This document shows, one piece after another, positions 50,943-59,167 of a DNA stretch of 64,000 bases. The notes beneath the pieces were generated by a model. The model was not told the origin of the DNA. It saw only the letters and a list, made by a program, of their open reading frames with translations, and ran no database searches. The stretch is from NCBI RefSeq assembly GCF_006715085.1, contig NZ_VFMM01000001.1, positions 1,364,001-1,428,000 of the forward strand, read 5' to 3'. Every line of letters begins with the position of its first letter. Positions within the stretch are counted from its first letter, which is position 1. Origin of the DNA: Kribbella jejuensis (lineage in GTDB: Bacteria > Actinomycetota > Actinomycetes > Propionibacteriales > Kribbellaceae). A program made the position numbers and the translations under genes.

Positions 50943-52739
50943 ATGCCGGAACACGCCAAGACGGATTGGGACCAGCGGATCGCGCTCCGCTCCGACGAAC
51001 GGCGCGAGTTCGCGTTCCCGGACCTGGATCCGCCGAAGGAGGTCTCGGCGGCAGGCGGCGTCGGCCACGTGACGATCGACTGGTCGCCGGTCGACGGCGC
51101 GGCCGGGTACCTGATCCTCCGGGGAGCCGGCGAGCACGGTCCGCTGGAACCGGTCGACCACCACAGCGGCGACGTCCTCTCGGTACCGTCGCCGCCGTAC
51201 GTCGACACGACGGGCACCCCTGGCACGCCGTACCGTTACGCGGTCGTGAGCGTGCCCGAGGTGACCGCCGTCAACGGCCGCCCGAGCCACACCGTCGGCG
51301 CCGTCCCGTTGGTTGCCGGCAGCATCGCTCCGACCGTCACGGTGACTGTCGACGTGGTTGCCGAGGGCACTGAACTGCCGAGGCCGTGGGTGCCGATGGT
51401 CGGCAGCGAGCGGCTCAGCCAGCTGCTCAGCACGGAGCGCACCGGCGGTCACGAGATCGGCGTCGAGCTCGGGGCCGCGCTCCGCCGGATGCACGACGAG
51501 CTCCGGGTCCGTACGGTCCGCGCGCACGCGATCTTTCACGACGACACGCACGTGATCGATGGCGACACCTACGATTTCACCACCGTCGACAAGATCTACG
51601 ACAAGCTGCTCGGGATCGGGCTCCGGCCGGTCGTCGAACTCGGGTTCATGCCGCGCGAGCTGGCGAGCGACCCGAGCAGGACGGTCTTCGCGTACGGCGC
51701 GATCATCTCGCCGCCGGCGTCGTACGACCGCTGGTACGACCTGGTCCGCGCACTCGTCCACCACCTGGTCGACCGGTACGGGCTGGACGAGGTGCTGACC
51801 TGGGACTTCGAGGTCTGGAACGAGCCGAATCTCGAGGTCTTCTGGTCCGGCACGAAGGCCGAGTACCTGCACCTGTACGACGTGTCCGCCGCCGCCGTGA
51901 AGTCGGTGGACCCGCGCCTGCAGATCGGCGGCCCGTCGTCGGCCGCGGCCGGCTGGGTCGACGACCTCCTGGACCATACCAAACGGTATGGTACGCCGGT
52001 CGACTTCGTCTCCACGCACACGTACGGGTCGCCGCCGCTCGACGTGCGGGCGTCGTTGGAGCGGCACGGGTACGGTGACGCGCGGATCCTCTGGACCGAG
52101 TGGGGTGTCACGCCGACGCACTTCAACCCAATCAACGACTCGGTCTTCTCCGGAGTCTTCCTGCTGCGCGGGATGCGGTCCGCGGCCGGCCGCATCGACG
52201 CACTGTCCTACTGGGTTGCCTCCGACCACTTCGAGGAGCTCGGCCGCCCGCCGCGTTTCCTGCACGGTGGCTTCGGCCTGCAAACCGTCGGCGGGCTGGC
52301 GAAACCGCGGTACCACGCACTGACGTTGCTCAGCCGGCTCGGCCCGGTCGAGCTGCCGGTGACGTACGGCGGTGACGGCGGCGGGAGCCTCGTCGAGGCG
52401 TGGGCGTCCCGCGATCGCGACCGGATCGCCGTCCTGCTGTGGAACCTGACGCTCGATCAGACCAAGGCGGACGGCGACCCCGGCCTGTCCAGGAGGGTCC
52501 AGGTCCAGCTGCCCGGCGTGGACCCGTCCTGGCAGGTCACCGCGACCACGCTCGCGATCGGTACCGGCGATCTCGCCACTGCGGCCGCGGGTCTCGGCGA
52601 CTGGCCGACCGACGCGGAACTGGCAGACCTCGCCGAACGGAGCCGGATGGCAACCACAGCACTGGAGCTGTACGACGGCGCCGTCGAGGTGAACCTCCCG
52701 ATGCCGTCGGCGGTACTGCTGGAGATCACGCCCCGGTAG
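50943..52739 (+). CDS. GH39-like glycosidase with a fibronectin-type N-terminal domain
   Basis: A 598-residue protein without a signal peptide. Residues 30-125 form a fibronectin type III-like domain. The TIM-barrel catalytic domain of clan GH-A type has acid/base Glu294 in VWNEPNL and nucleophile Glu386 in WTEWG, with HTYGSPPLD between. It is close to GH39 beta-xylosidase/iduronidase-like enzymes. The ATG follows the previous stop with no gap. It would cleave imported oligosaccharides in the cytoplasm. Its 3' end overlaps the convergent gntR stop by 14 bases. Confidence 0.75.
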   Translation: MPEHAKTDWDQRIALRSDERREFAFPDLDPPKEVSAAGGVGHVTIDWSPVDGAAGYLILRGAGEHGPLEPVDHHSGDVLSVPSPPYVDTTGTPGTPYRYAVVSVPEVTAVNGRPSHTVGAVPLVAGSIAPTVTVTVDVVAEGTELPRPWVPMVGSERLSQLLSTERTGGHEIGVELGAALRRMHDELRVRTVRAHAIFHDDTHVIDGDTYDFTTVDKIYDKLLGIGLRPVVELGFMPRELASDPSRTVFAYGAIISPPASYDRWYDLVRALVHHLVDRYGLDEVLTWDFEVWNEPNLEVFWSGTKAEYLHLYDVSAAAVKSVDPRLQIGGPSSAAAGWVDDLLDHTKRYGTPVDFVSTHTYGSPPLDVRASLERHGYGDARILWTEWGVTPTHFNPINDSVFSGVFLLRGMRSAAGRIDALSYWVASDHFEELGRPPRFLHGGFGLQTVGGLAKPRYHALTLLSRLGPVELPVTYGGDGGGSLVEAWASRDRDRIAVLLWNLTLDQTKADGDPGLSRRVQVQLPGVDPSWQVTATTLAIGTGDLATAAAGLGDWPTDAELADLAERSRMATTALELYDGAVEVNLPMPSAVLLEITPR

Positions 52740-53403
52740 CCTCCTGGATCCACCGCTCGACACCGACGATGTGGACGGTGGCCCATGACCGGGCCACCTC
52801 CGGCTCGCGCCCTTCGATGGCCGCCAGGATCGCGCGGTGTTCCGCCAACGTACGGGCCACCGCGTCGGTCTGGGTCAGCCCACGCCAGATCCGCGCCCGG
52901 TACGTCGGCTGCCGCAACGAATCGATGATCGACGCCAAGGCGCGGTTCCCGCTGCCGACCGCGATCAGCCGATGGAACTCGACGTCCCCGGCGAGCAGCT
53001 CCGCGACCGACGGATCCGGCCCGAGGTCGTCGAGCAGTTTGCGCACCGCGGCGACGTCCTCGTCGGGCATCCGCAGCGCCGCCCGCGCAGCGGCGGCCGG
53101 CTCCAGAATCCGCCGTACCTCGAAGAACTCCAGCACCGACGCGTCCTGGTGCAGGTCCAGGACGAAGCCCATCGTCTCCATCAGCAGCGCCGGGTCCAGG
53201 CTGGTCACGTAGGTGCCGTCGCCCTGCCGGACCTCCAGGACCCGGATCAGCGCCAGCGCCTTGACCGCCTCGCGCAGCGAGTTGCGGGACAGCCCGAGCC
53301 GCGCGGCCAGGTCGGCCTCGCGCGGCAGCCGGTCGCCGGGGCCGAGTTCGCCGGTCACGATCATCTGCTTGATCGAGTCGATCGCCGCGTCGGTAACCGC
53401 CAT
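52726..53403 (-). CDS. GntR (FadR-type) transcriptional regulator
   Basis: A 225-residue GntR regulator. The winged helix has DRLPREADLAARLGLSRNSLREAVKALALIRVLEVRQGDGTYV (about 25-67); the FCD domain follows with VLEFFEVRRILEPAAAARAAL and conserved metal His in VEFHRLIA. ATG 53403 follows GAAGGGAG. It is divergent from the second importer and overlaps the GH39 3' end. An inverted repeat upstream of it is a likely operator. The ligand may be a sugar acid. Confidence 0.88.
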   Translation of the reverse strand: MAVTDAAIDSIKQMIVTGELGPGDRLPREADLAARLGLSRNSLREAVKALALIRVLEVRQGDGTYVTSLDPALLMETMGFVLDLHQDASVLEFFEVRRILEPAAAARAALRMPDEDVAAVRKLLDDLGPDPSVAELLAGDVEFHRLIAVGSGNRALASIIDSLRQPTYRARIWRGLTQTDAVARTLAEHRAILAAIEGREPEVARSWATVHIVGVERWIQEATGA

Positions 53404-53430
53404 CCGATCTCCCTTCGCGCCTCCGGAAAC

Positions 53431-53459
53431 CTCCGATGTCTCTGGACCATACATCGGAG
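53431..53459. promoter_or_regulatory. GntR-type inverted repeat
   Basis: CTCCGATGT (53431-53439), an 11-base spacer, ACATCGGAG (53451-53459): perfect 9-bp arms. It lies 28 bases upstream of the gntR ATG and 126 bases upstream of the importer ATG. A similar half (ATCGGATGTC) is at 53551-53560. Control of both genes is inferred. Confidence 0.7.
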
Positions 53460-53584
53460 CTCTAGGGACAGCGCTAGGGCATGCAGAGTTCATTTTCCTC
53501 CTGAAATAAGCCACCGAGCTGTTGACGCCGAGAAGGATTCCAACATATTGATCGGATGTCTAATAGCTCTCCTTGGAGGTCAGG

Positions 53585-54856
53585 ATGAGAGGTACACCAG
53601 CGCGGGCACGCCGCTGGCTCACGGCGGCCGGTGCGGTGCTGGCCCTGACCGCCGTGGCCGCGTGCGGCGGCGGGAACGGCGGCAGCAGCGGCGGGTCCGG
53701 ATCGGCCGACAAGGCCGACCTGACCTGGGCGTTCTGGGTTGCTGGCAGCGACGACCAGGCCGCCTGGCAGAAGGTCGCCGACCAGGCCCACACCGATCAC
53801 GCCGGGATCACCGTCAAGCTCCAAGGGGCGCCCTGGGACAGTTACTGGTCGAAGATCGGGACCACGCTGGCCGGCGGCAAGGCACCGTGCATCATCGGTA
53901 TGCAGAGTCTGCGGATGGCGTCCTACGCCGGCGCGATGCTTCCGCTGGACGACCTGATGAAGAAGTACGGCATGAAGGCGGAGGACTTCGACAAGCCGAT
54001 CATGGACGGCCTCAAGGCGGACGGGAAGCAGATCGCGATCCCGTACGACTCCGGCCCGATGGTCATCTTCTACAACAAGGACATGTTCAAGGCGGCCGGC
54101 GTACCGGACCCGAAGCCGGGCTGGACGATGGACGAGTTCAAGGCCGCCGCGAAGAAGCTGACGGCCGCCGGCAAGACCGGCCTGGTGACGACCCCCGGCG
54201 ACCTCGGCACGATGTCCTGGATCCGCACGATGACCGGTGCCGAGCCGCTGTCCGACGGCAAGCTCAACTTCACCGACCCGAAGTTCGAGCAGGGCTTCTC
54301 GCAGTACGCCGACTTCGTCAAGACCGACAAGATCGCCCCGCAGGTGCCGGGCGGCAACCCCGACTTCGAGACCCAGCAGTTCACCGGCGGCAAGGCGGCG
54401 ATGCAGCTGAACGGCCCGTGGTCGCTGATCGACACCAAGGGCAAGGTCAAGTTCGACCTCGGGATCGCACCGATCCCGGCCGGCCCGGACGGTTCCAAGA
54501 CCTACACCGCCGGCTCGGGCTTCGGCATCGCCCGGTCCTGCAAGACGCCCGACGCGGCCTTCCAGGCGATCATGTCGATGACGAGTGAGAAGCCGCTGAC
54601 GGTGCTGGCCCAGGCGGGCCGCGCGTACCCGTCCCGCACCGTGGCGCACCCTGCCTGGTTCACCGCCGCGGGGATCGACGGCGCGAAGGAGACCATCGAC
54701 TACGCCTCCGAGCACTCGATCCCGCTGGTCACCTCGAAGAACTGGGTCCAGGTCGCCGACCTGCTCAACCGGTTCGGGACGCAGGCGCTGAACGGTGAGA
54801 TCCCGCCCGACCAGGCGCTGAAGACCATCCAGGACCAGGCAGGCGCTGGGTCCTGA
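53585..54856 (+). CDS. ABC sugar importer 2, substrate-binding lipoprotein
   Basis: A 423-residue family 1 extracellular solute-binding protein. The signal ends ALTAVAAC (lipobox Cys) and a Gly/Ser linker follows; then LTWAFWVAGSDDQAAW, IPYDSGPMVIFYNKD, MQLNGPWSLIDTKG. ATG 53585 follows GGAGG (53575-53579) by 5 bases. Its stop overlaps the next ATG by one base (TGATG). It feeds permeases linked to a fucosidase; a fucosylated glycan is a possible cargo. Confidence 0.88.
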   Translation: MRGTPARARRWLTAAGAVLALTAVAACGGGNGGSSGGSGSADKADLTWAFWVAGSDDQAAWQKVADQAHTDHAGITVKLQGAPWDSYWSKIGTTLAGGKAPCIIGMQSLRMASYAGAMLPLDDLMKKYGMKAEDFDKPIMDGLKADGKQIAIPYDSGPMVIFYNKDMFKAAGVPDPKPGWTMDEFKAAAKKLTAAGKTGLVTTPGDLGTMSWIRTMTGAEPLSDGKLNFTDPKFEQGFSQYADFVKTDKIAPQVPGGNPDFETQQFTGGKAAMQLNGPWSLIDTKGKVKFDLGIAPIPAGPDGSKTYTAGSGFGIARSCKTPDAAFQAIMSMTSEKPLTVLAQAGRAYPSRTVAHPAWFTAAGIDGAKETIDYASEHSIPLVTSKNWVQVADLLNRFGTQALNGEIPPDQALKTIQDQAGAGS

Positions 54857-55788
54857 TGGTCACCCTGAACGAGACCGTCGCCCCGGCCGAGGAGACTCGG
54901 CCGGGGCGGCGGCCAGCGCTCCGGCGGGACGGCCGGTACGCGTCGGTCTTCCTGGCCCCGAGCCTCGGCGGGCTGGCGTTGTTCACCTTGTTCCCGACCG
55001 CGATGGCGCTCGGCATCAGCCTCTTCGACTGGCCGGTGTTCGGGAGCCGCTCGTTCCTCGGGTTCGGGAACTACTCGCACCTGCTGCACGACCCGGTGTT
55101 CCGCCGGGTGGTGCTCAACACGGTGCTGTTCGTGGTGCTGTACGTCCCGCTGAACGTCGTCGTCTCGCTCGGGCTCGCGGTCTGGCTCGGCCCGCAGATC
55201 AAGGGCCGGCAGGTGTTCCGGGTGCTGTTCTTCATCCCGGTGATGACGCCGATGGTCGCGAACGTGATGGTCTGGCGGCTGTTGTTCCAGCCGGGCGGGC
55301 TGATCGACGGTGGCCTGCAGAGCTGGTTCGGTATCGACGCACCGAACTTCCTCGGCTCCTCGAACTGGGCGATGCCGGCGATCGTCGCGATGTCGATCTG
55401 GCAGGGGTTCGGGTACAACTTCCTGGTCTTCTCGGCCGCGATCGACCAGGTGCCGCAGTCCCAGCTGGAGTCCGCGCAGATCGACGGCGCCGGGCCGCTG
55501 CAGCGGTTCCGCTACATCACCTGGCCGATGATCACGCCGTCGATGTTCTTCGCCACCACGATGACGCTGATCACCTCGTTCCAGGTGTTCGCGCAGCCGT
55601 TCATCCTGACCCAGGGCGGTCCGGGCGTGGCCACCCAGACCATCGTCATGTACGTCTACAACCAGGGCTGGCAGTTCCTCACGATGGGGCTGGCGTCGGC
55701 CGCCGGATGGGTGCTGTTCGTGATCATCATGGGCATCACCGCGATCCAGTTCTTCGGGCAGAAGCGGTGGGTGAACTATGACGTCTGA
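54856..55788 (+). CDS. ABC sugar importer 2, permease 1
   Basis: A 310-residue six-helix permease; EAA loop SQLESAQIDGAGPLQRFRYITWPMITP. Overlaps the binding-protein stop by one base and the second permease start by 11 bases. The N-terminus is a basic stretch (RPGRRPALRRDGRY). Confidence 0.88.
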   Translation: MVTLNETVAPAEETRPGRRPALRRDGRYASVFLAPSLGGLALFTLFPTAMALGISLFDWPVFGSRSFLGFGNYSHLLHDPVFRRVVLNTVLFVVLYVPLNVVVSLGLAVWLGPQIKGRQVFRVLFFIPVMTPMVANVMVWRLLFQPGGLIDGGLQSWFGIDAPNFLGSSNWAMPAIVAMSIWQGFGYNFLVFSAAIDQVPQSQLESAQIDGAGPLQRFRYITWPMITPSMFFATTMTLITSFQVFAQPFILTQGGPGVATQTIVMYVYNQGWQFLTMGLASAAGWVLFVIIMGITAIQFFGQKRWVNYDV

Positions 55789-56626
55789 GACCAACAGCGC
55801 CGCCCGCAAGGTCCGCAGCGGCGTCTCGCACACCCTCCTGGTCGTCGTCGCGATCGTCTTCCTCGGCCCCTTGGTGTACGCCGTTTCGACGTCGCTGAAG
55901 CCTGCCGACGAGGTGTTCACCCCGACACCGCACCTGTTCGGCTCCGAGATCCGCTGGCGGAACTATGCGGACGCGTTCACGTTCGCGCCGTTCGATCGCT
56001 ACTTCCTGAACAGCCTGTTCGTCGCGGTGGCCGGCACGCTGGTGGTGGTGGTCGCCTCGAGCATGTCGGCGTACGCCTTCGCGCGATTGAAATTCAGGGG
56101 CCGTGAGCAACTGTTCGTGCTGTTCCTCGGTACGCTGATGGTGCCGCAGGAGGTGCTGATCGTGCCGATGTACTGGCTGATGCAGTCGCTCGGCTGGGTG
56201 GACAGCTACTGGGCGCTGATCCTGCCGTGGGCGTTCACGGCGTTCGGGACGTTCCTGCTGCGGCAGTTCTTCCTGACCGTCCCGGCCGAACTCGAGGAGG
56301 CGGCCCGGGTGGACGGCTGCGGTCCGTTCGGGTCGTTCCTGCGGATCATGCTGCCGCTGGCGCGGCCGGCCATCGCCGTCCTGACCGTCTTCACCTTCAT
56401 CAGTTTCTGGGGCAGTTTCCTGTGGCCGCTGATCATCATCAACAGCGTCGAGGACAAGGGCACGGTCCCGCTGGGCCTGGCGCAGTTCGTCGGCCAGCAG
56501 GGCACCCAGTGGAACCTGATGATGGCCGCGTCGGTGCTGGCGATGGTGCCCACCGTGCTGCTTGTCGTCCTACTGCAGAAACACCTCGTCCGTGGTCTGC
56601 TCGTCACCGGCCTGGGCGGCCGCTAA
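55778..56626 (+). CDS. ABC sugar importer 2, permease 2
   Basis: A 282-residue six-helix permease; EAA loop AELEEAARVDGCGPFGSFLRIMLPLARP. It starts at ATG 55778 inside the previous gene (11-base overlap). With permease 1 it forms the membrane pair; no ATPase gene follows. Confidence 0.88.
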   Translation: MTSETNSAARKVRSGVSHTLLVVVAIVFLGPLVYAVSTSLKPADEVFTPTPHLFGSEIRWRNYADAFTFAPFDRYFLNSLFVAVAGTLVVVVASSMSAYAFARLKFRGREQLFVLFLGTLMVPQEVLIVPMYWLMQSLGWVDSYWALILPWAFTAFGTFLLRQFFLTVPAELEEAARVDGCGPFGSFLRIMLPLARPAIAVLTVFTFISFWGSFLWPLIIINSVEDKGTVPLGLAQFVGQQGTQWNLMMAASVLAMVPTVLLVVLLQKHLVRGLLVTGLGGR

Positions 56627-56647
56627 CAACCTTTGAGGAGATGTGAA

Positions 56648-57949
56648 ATGACTGATGCGCCTCCTGCGGCTTCCGTGGAGAAGTTCCGCGACTGGCGGTT
56701 CGGCCTGTTCGTCCACTGGGGCCTGTACTCGCTGCCGGCCCGCCACGAGTGGGTGAAGAACTACGAACGGCTCACCGACGAGGACTACCAGCCGTACTTC
56801 GACCACTTCGAGCCCGACCTGTACGACCCTCGCAAGTGGGCTGCCGCCGCACGTCAGGCCGGCATGAAGTACGCCGTACTCACGACCAAGCACCACGAGG
56901 GCTTCTGCCTGTGGGACTCCGCGGTGTCCGACTACACCGTCGCGCACACCGCCTGGGGCGCGGGCAAGGACCTGGTCCGCCAGTTCGTCGACGCGTGCCG
57001 GGCCGAGGGGCTCGGCGTCGGGTTCTACCACTCGCTGATCGACTGGCACCACCCCGAGTTCCCGATCGACCTGGTGCACCCGCAGCGCGACGACGAGGAG
57101 GCGATCGCGAAGGCGGCCGGGCGGGACGTCCAGGTGTACGCCGACTACCTGCACGCGCAGACCCGCGAGCTGCTCACCAACTACGGGCCGATCGACATCA
57201 TGTGGTTCGACTTCTCCTACCCGGGCCGCACCTACCCCGACGGGCGGGACGGCCACGGCAAGGGCCGCGACGACTGGCGCTCCGAGGAGCTGATGGCGAT
57301 GGTCCGGGAGCTGCAGCCGGACATCCTGATCAACGACCGGCTGGACATTCCGGGCGACTTCGTGACGCCGGAGCAGTACCAGCCGGACGGTCCGATGCAG
57401 CGCGACGGCGTACCGGTCGTCTGGGAGGCGTGCCAGACGCTGAACGGCAGCTGGGGGTACGACCGGGACAACCTGGACTGGAAGTCGCCCGAGACGCTGG
57501 TCAAGATGCTCGTCGACTCGGTCTCCAAGGACGGCAACCTGCTGCTGAACGTCGGCCCGACCGGCCGCGGCGAGTTCGACCCGCGGGCGCTGGCGACGCT
57601 GGCGTCCATCGGCGAGTGGATGCGGCTGCACGAGCGGTCGATCCGCGGCGCACGGCCGGCCGAAGGGTACGTCGCTCCGGTCGACTGCCGGTTCACGCAG
57701 AAGGGCAACCGCCTCTACCTGCACCTGTTCTCCTGGCCGATGGGCCATATCCACCTACCGGGCCTGGCCGGCAAGGTCAAGTACGCGCAACTCCTCAACG
57801 ACGCGTCCGAGATCAAGCGAATCGTCAGCGACCCGCACCAGCAGGCCCAGAACACCACGATGGGCGGAGTGTCCGCCGACACCCTCACCCTGAAACTCCC
57901 GATCCAGAAGCCGAACGTCCTGGTCCCGGTGATCGAGCTGTTCCTCTAG
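56648..57949 (+). CDS. Alpha-L-fucosidase, GH29
   Basis: A 433-residue GH29 enzyme. GLFVHWGLYSLP (19-30), TTKHHEGFCLWD (79-90) and the nucleophile Asp188 in IMWFDFSYP are characteristic; an LNVGPTGRG segment also fits. No signal peptide is present, so it is cytoplasmic. GAGGAG precedes ATG 56648; it follows the importer by 21 bases. It would remove fucose from imported oligosaccharides. This is the last gene of the second cassette. Confidence 0.9.
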   Translation: MTDAPPAASVEKFRDWRFGLFVHWGLYSLPARHEWVKNYERLTDEDYQPYFDHFEPDLYDPRKWAAAARQAGMKYAVLTTKHHEGFCLWDSAVSDYTVAHTAWGAGKDLVRQFVDACRAEGLGVGFYHSLIDWHHPEFPIDLVHPQRDDEEAIAKAAGRDVQVYADYLHAQTRELLTNYGPIDIMWFDFSYPGRTYPDGRDGHGKGRDDWRSEELMAMVRELQPDILINDRLDIPGDFVTPEQYQPDGPMQRDGVPVVWEACQTLNGSWGYDRDNLDWKSPETLVKMLVDSVSKDGNLLLNVGPTGRGEFDPRALATLASIGEWMRLHERSIRGARPAEGYVAPVDCRFTQKGNRLYLHLFSWPMGHIHLPGLAGKVKYAQLLNDASEIKRIVSDPHQQAQNTTMGGVSADTLTLKLPIQKPNVLVPVIELFL

Positions 57950-57953
57950 GAAC

Positions 57954-58457
57954 TCAGGAGGCCGGGGTGGGGCGGCCGGGTTGCTCCCCGCCCCGCGCTT
58001 CCAGGTAGTTGTTCTTCGGCACCATGACCTTGCGTCGGAACAGGCAGACGACGGTGCCGTCCTGTTTGTAGCCCTTGGTCTCGACGTGGACCACGCCGCG
58101 GTCGTCCTTGGACTTGGACTCCCACTTGTCCAGGACGACCGTCTCGCCGTAGATGGTGTCGCCGTGGAAGGTCGGGGCGACGTGCCGCAGCGACTCGATC
58201 TCCAGGTTCGCGATCGCCTTGCCGCTCACGTCCGGGACCGACATACCGAGCAGGATCGAGTAGATGTAGTTGCCGACCACAACGTTCTTGCCGAACTGGG
58301 TGGTTTCCCCGGCGTAGTTCGCGTCCAGGTGCAGCGGATGGTGGTTCATCGTGAGCAGGCAGAACAGGTGGTCGTCGTACTCGGTCACCGTCTTGCCCGG
58401 CCAGTGCTTGTAGATCGCCCCGACCTCGAACTCTTCGTAACTGCGCCCGAACTGCAT
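57954..58457 (-). CDS. MaoC-type acyl dehydratase
   Basis: A 167-residue hotdog protein. EVGAIYKHWPGKTVTEYDDHLFC is the start; the catalytic Asp/His pair lies in TMNHHPLHLD (about residues 36-45) and the hotdog helix in YIYSILLGMS. MaoC enzymes hydrate enoyl-CoA; mesaconyl-CoA-type hydratases look similar. GGAGGA precedes ATG 58457. It is convergent with the fucosidase. Its pathway is not clear from neighbours. Confidence 0.82.
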   Translation of the reverse strand: MQFGRSYEEFEVGAIYKHWPGKTVTEYDDHLFCLLTMNHHPLHLDANYAGETTQFGKNVVVGNYIYSILLGMSVPDVSGKAIANLEIESLRHVAPTFHGDTIYGETVVLDKWESKSKDDRGVVHVETKGYKQDGTVVCLFRRKVMVPKNNYLEARGGEQPGRPTPAS

Positions 58458-58560
58458 CCCGGTTCCTCCTCAGCTGCTGGAATGCCCATGCTGCCGGGTC
58501 CGGGCGCATCCGGACCGTGGTGTGGCTCTCACCGCGCCGCGCGTCGGCAGGAGAGATAGG

Positions 58561-59091
58561 TCACGGCCGGTCCTGCTGCGGGTGCGACTGCTGCGGCAGC
58601 ACCGGGTGCACCTCACCCTTGAGCGCCAGCTTCGCGAGGTGGTTCCGCGCCTCTTCGGCGAACTTGAAGTCGCAGAGTACGTCGTACGTCGTCGCCACCA
58701 CCGCGGTCCGCGAGGTGAAGTCCCGGCGGCCGGCGGACTGCGCGTAGCTGAGGCCGCCGAACACCATCCCGAAGAAGGCGCCGAGCACGACACCGGTCAG
58801 CAGCGCGGCCAGCATGTTGTTGGTGGTGAAGAGCCCGAGCAACAGCCCGACGAACAGACCGAACCACGCCCCGCTGGCCAGCCCCGCGGTCAGCGCACGG
58901 CCCCAGGTGAGCCGGCCGGTGATCTTCTCGACCTGGCGGAGGTTGTTGCCGACGATCGTCGTGTGCTGGACGGGGAACTTCTCGTCCGACAGGTAGTCGA
59001 CAGCTCGCTGCGCCTCCCGGTAGGTGTCGTACGTCCCGATCGTCAGGCCGGTCGGCCTGGGGTCCATCGAGGGTATGCCCTGCGCGGTCAT
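58561..59091 (-). CDS. General stress protein (YflT/PF11181 type) with two membrane helices
   Basis: A 176-residue protein. Its N-terminus LTIGTYDTYREAQRAVDYLSDEKF is the general stress domain (PF11181-like), followed by a Gly-rich pair of hydrophobic helices (GLASGAWFGLFVGLLLGLF, LLTGVVLGAFFGMVFGG). It is divergent from corA with 76 bases between, a neighbourhood also known in mycobacteria (Rv1234-Rv1239c region). Function unknown. Confidence 0.78.
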   Translation of the reverse strand: MTAQGIPSMDPRPTGLTIGTYDTYREAQRAVDYLSDEKFPVQHTTIVGNNLRQVEKITGRLTWGRALTAGLASGAWFGLFVGLLLGLFTTNNMLAALLTGVVLGAFFGMVFGGLSYAQSAGRRDFTSRTAVVATTYDVLCDFKFAEEARNHLAKLALKGEVHPVLPQQSHPQQDRP

Positions 59092-59167
59092 CGTCGTTCC
59101 TCTCCACGTGCTTCCACCCCCATCATTGCCGACGGCTGGTTACCGCGTCTTGATAGCCTCGCCGGTG

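Noticed and set aside
49422..52763. A 1113-codon minus-strand frame across both glycosidase genes
   Set aside because: High GC gives long antisense frames. It has Arg/Val/Asp-rich composition and no motif, while the plus-strand genes have clear catalytic residues.
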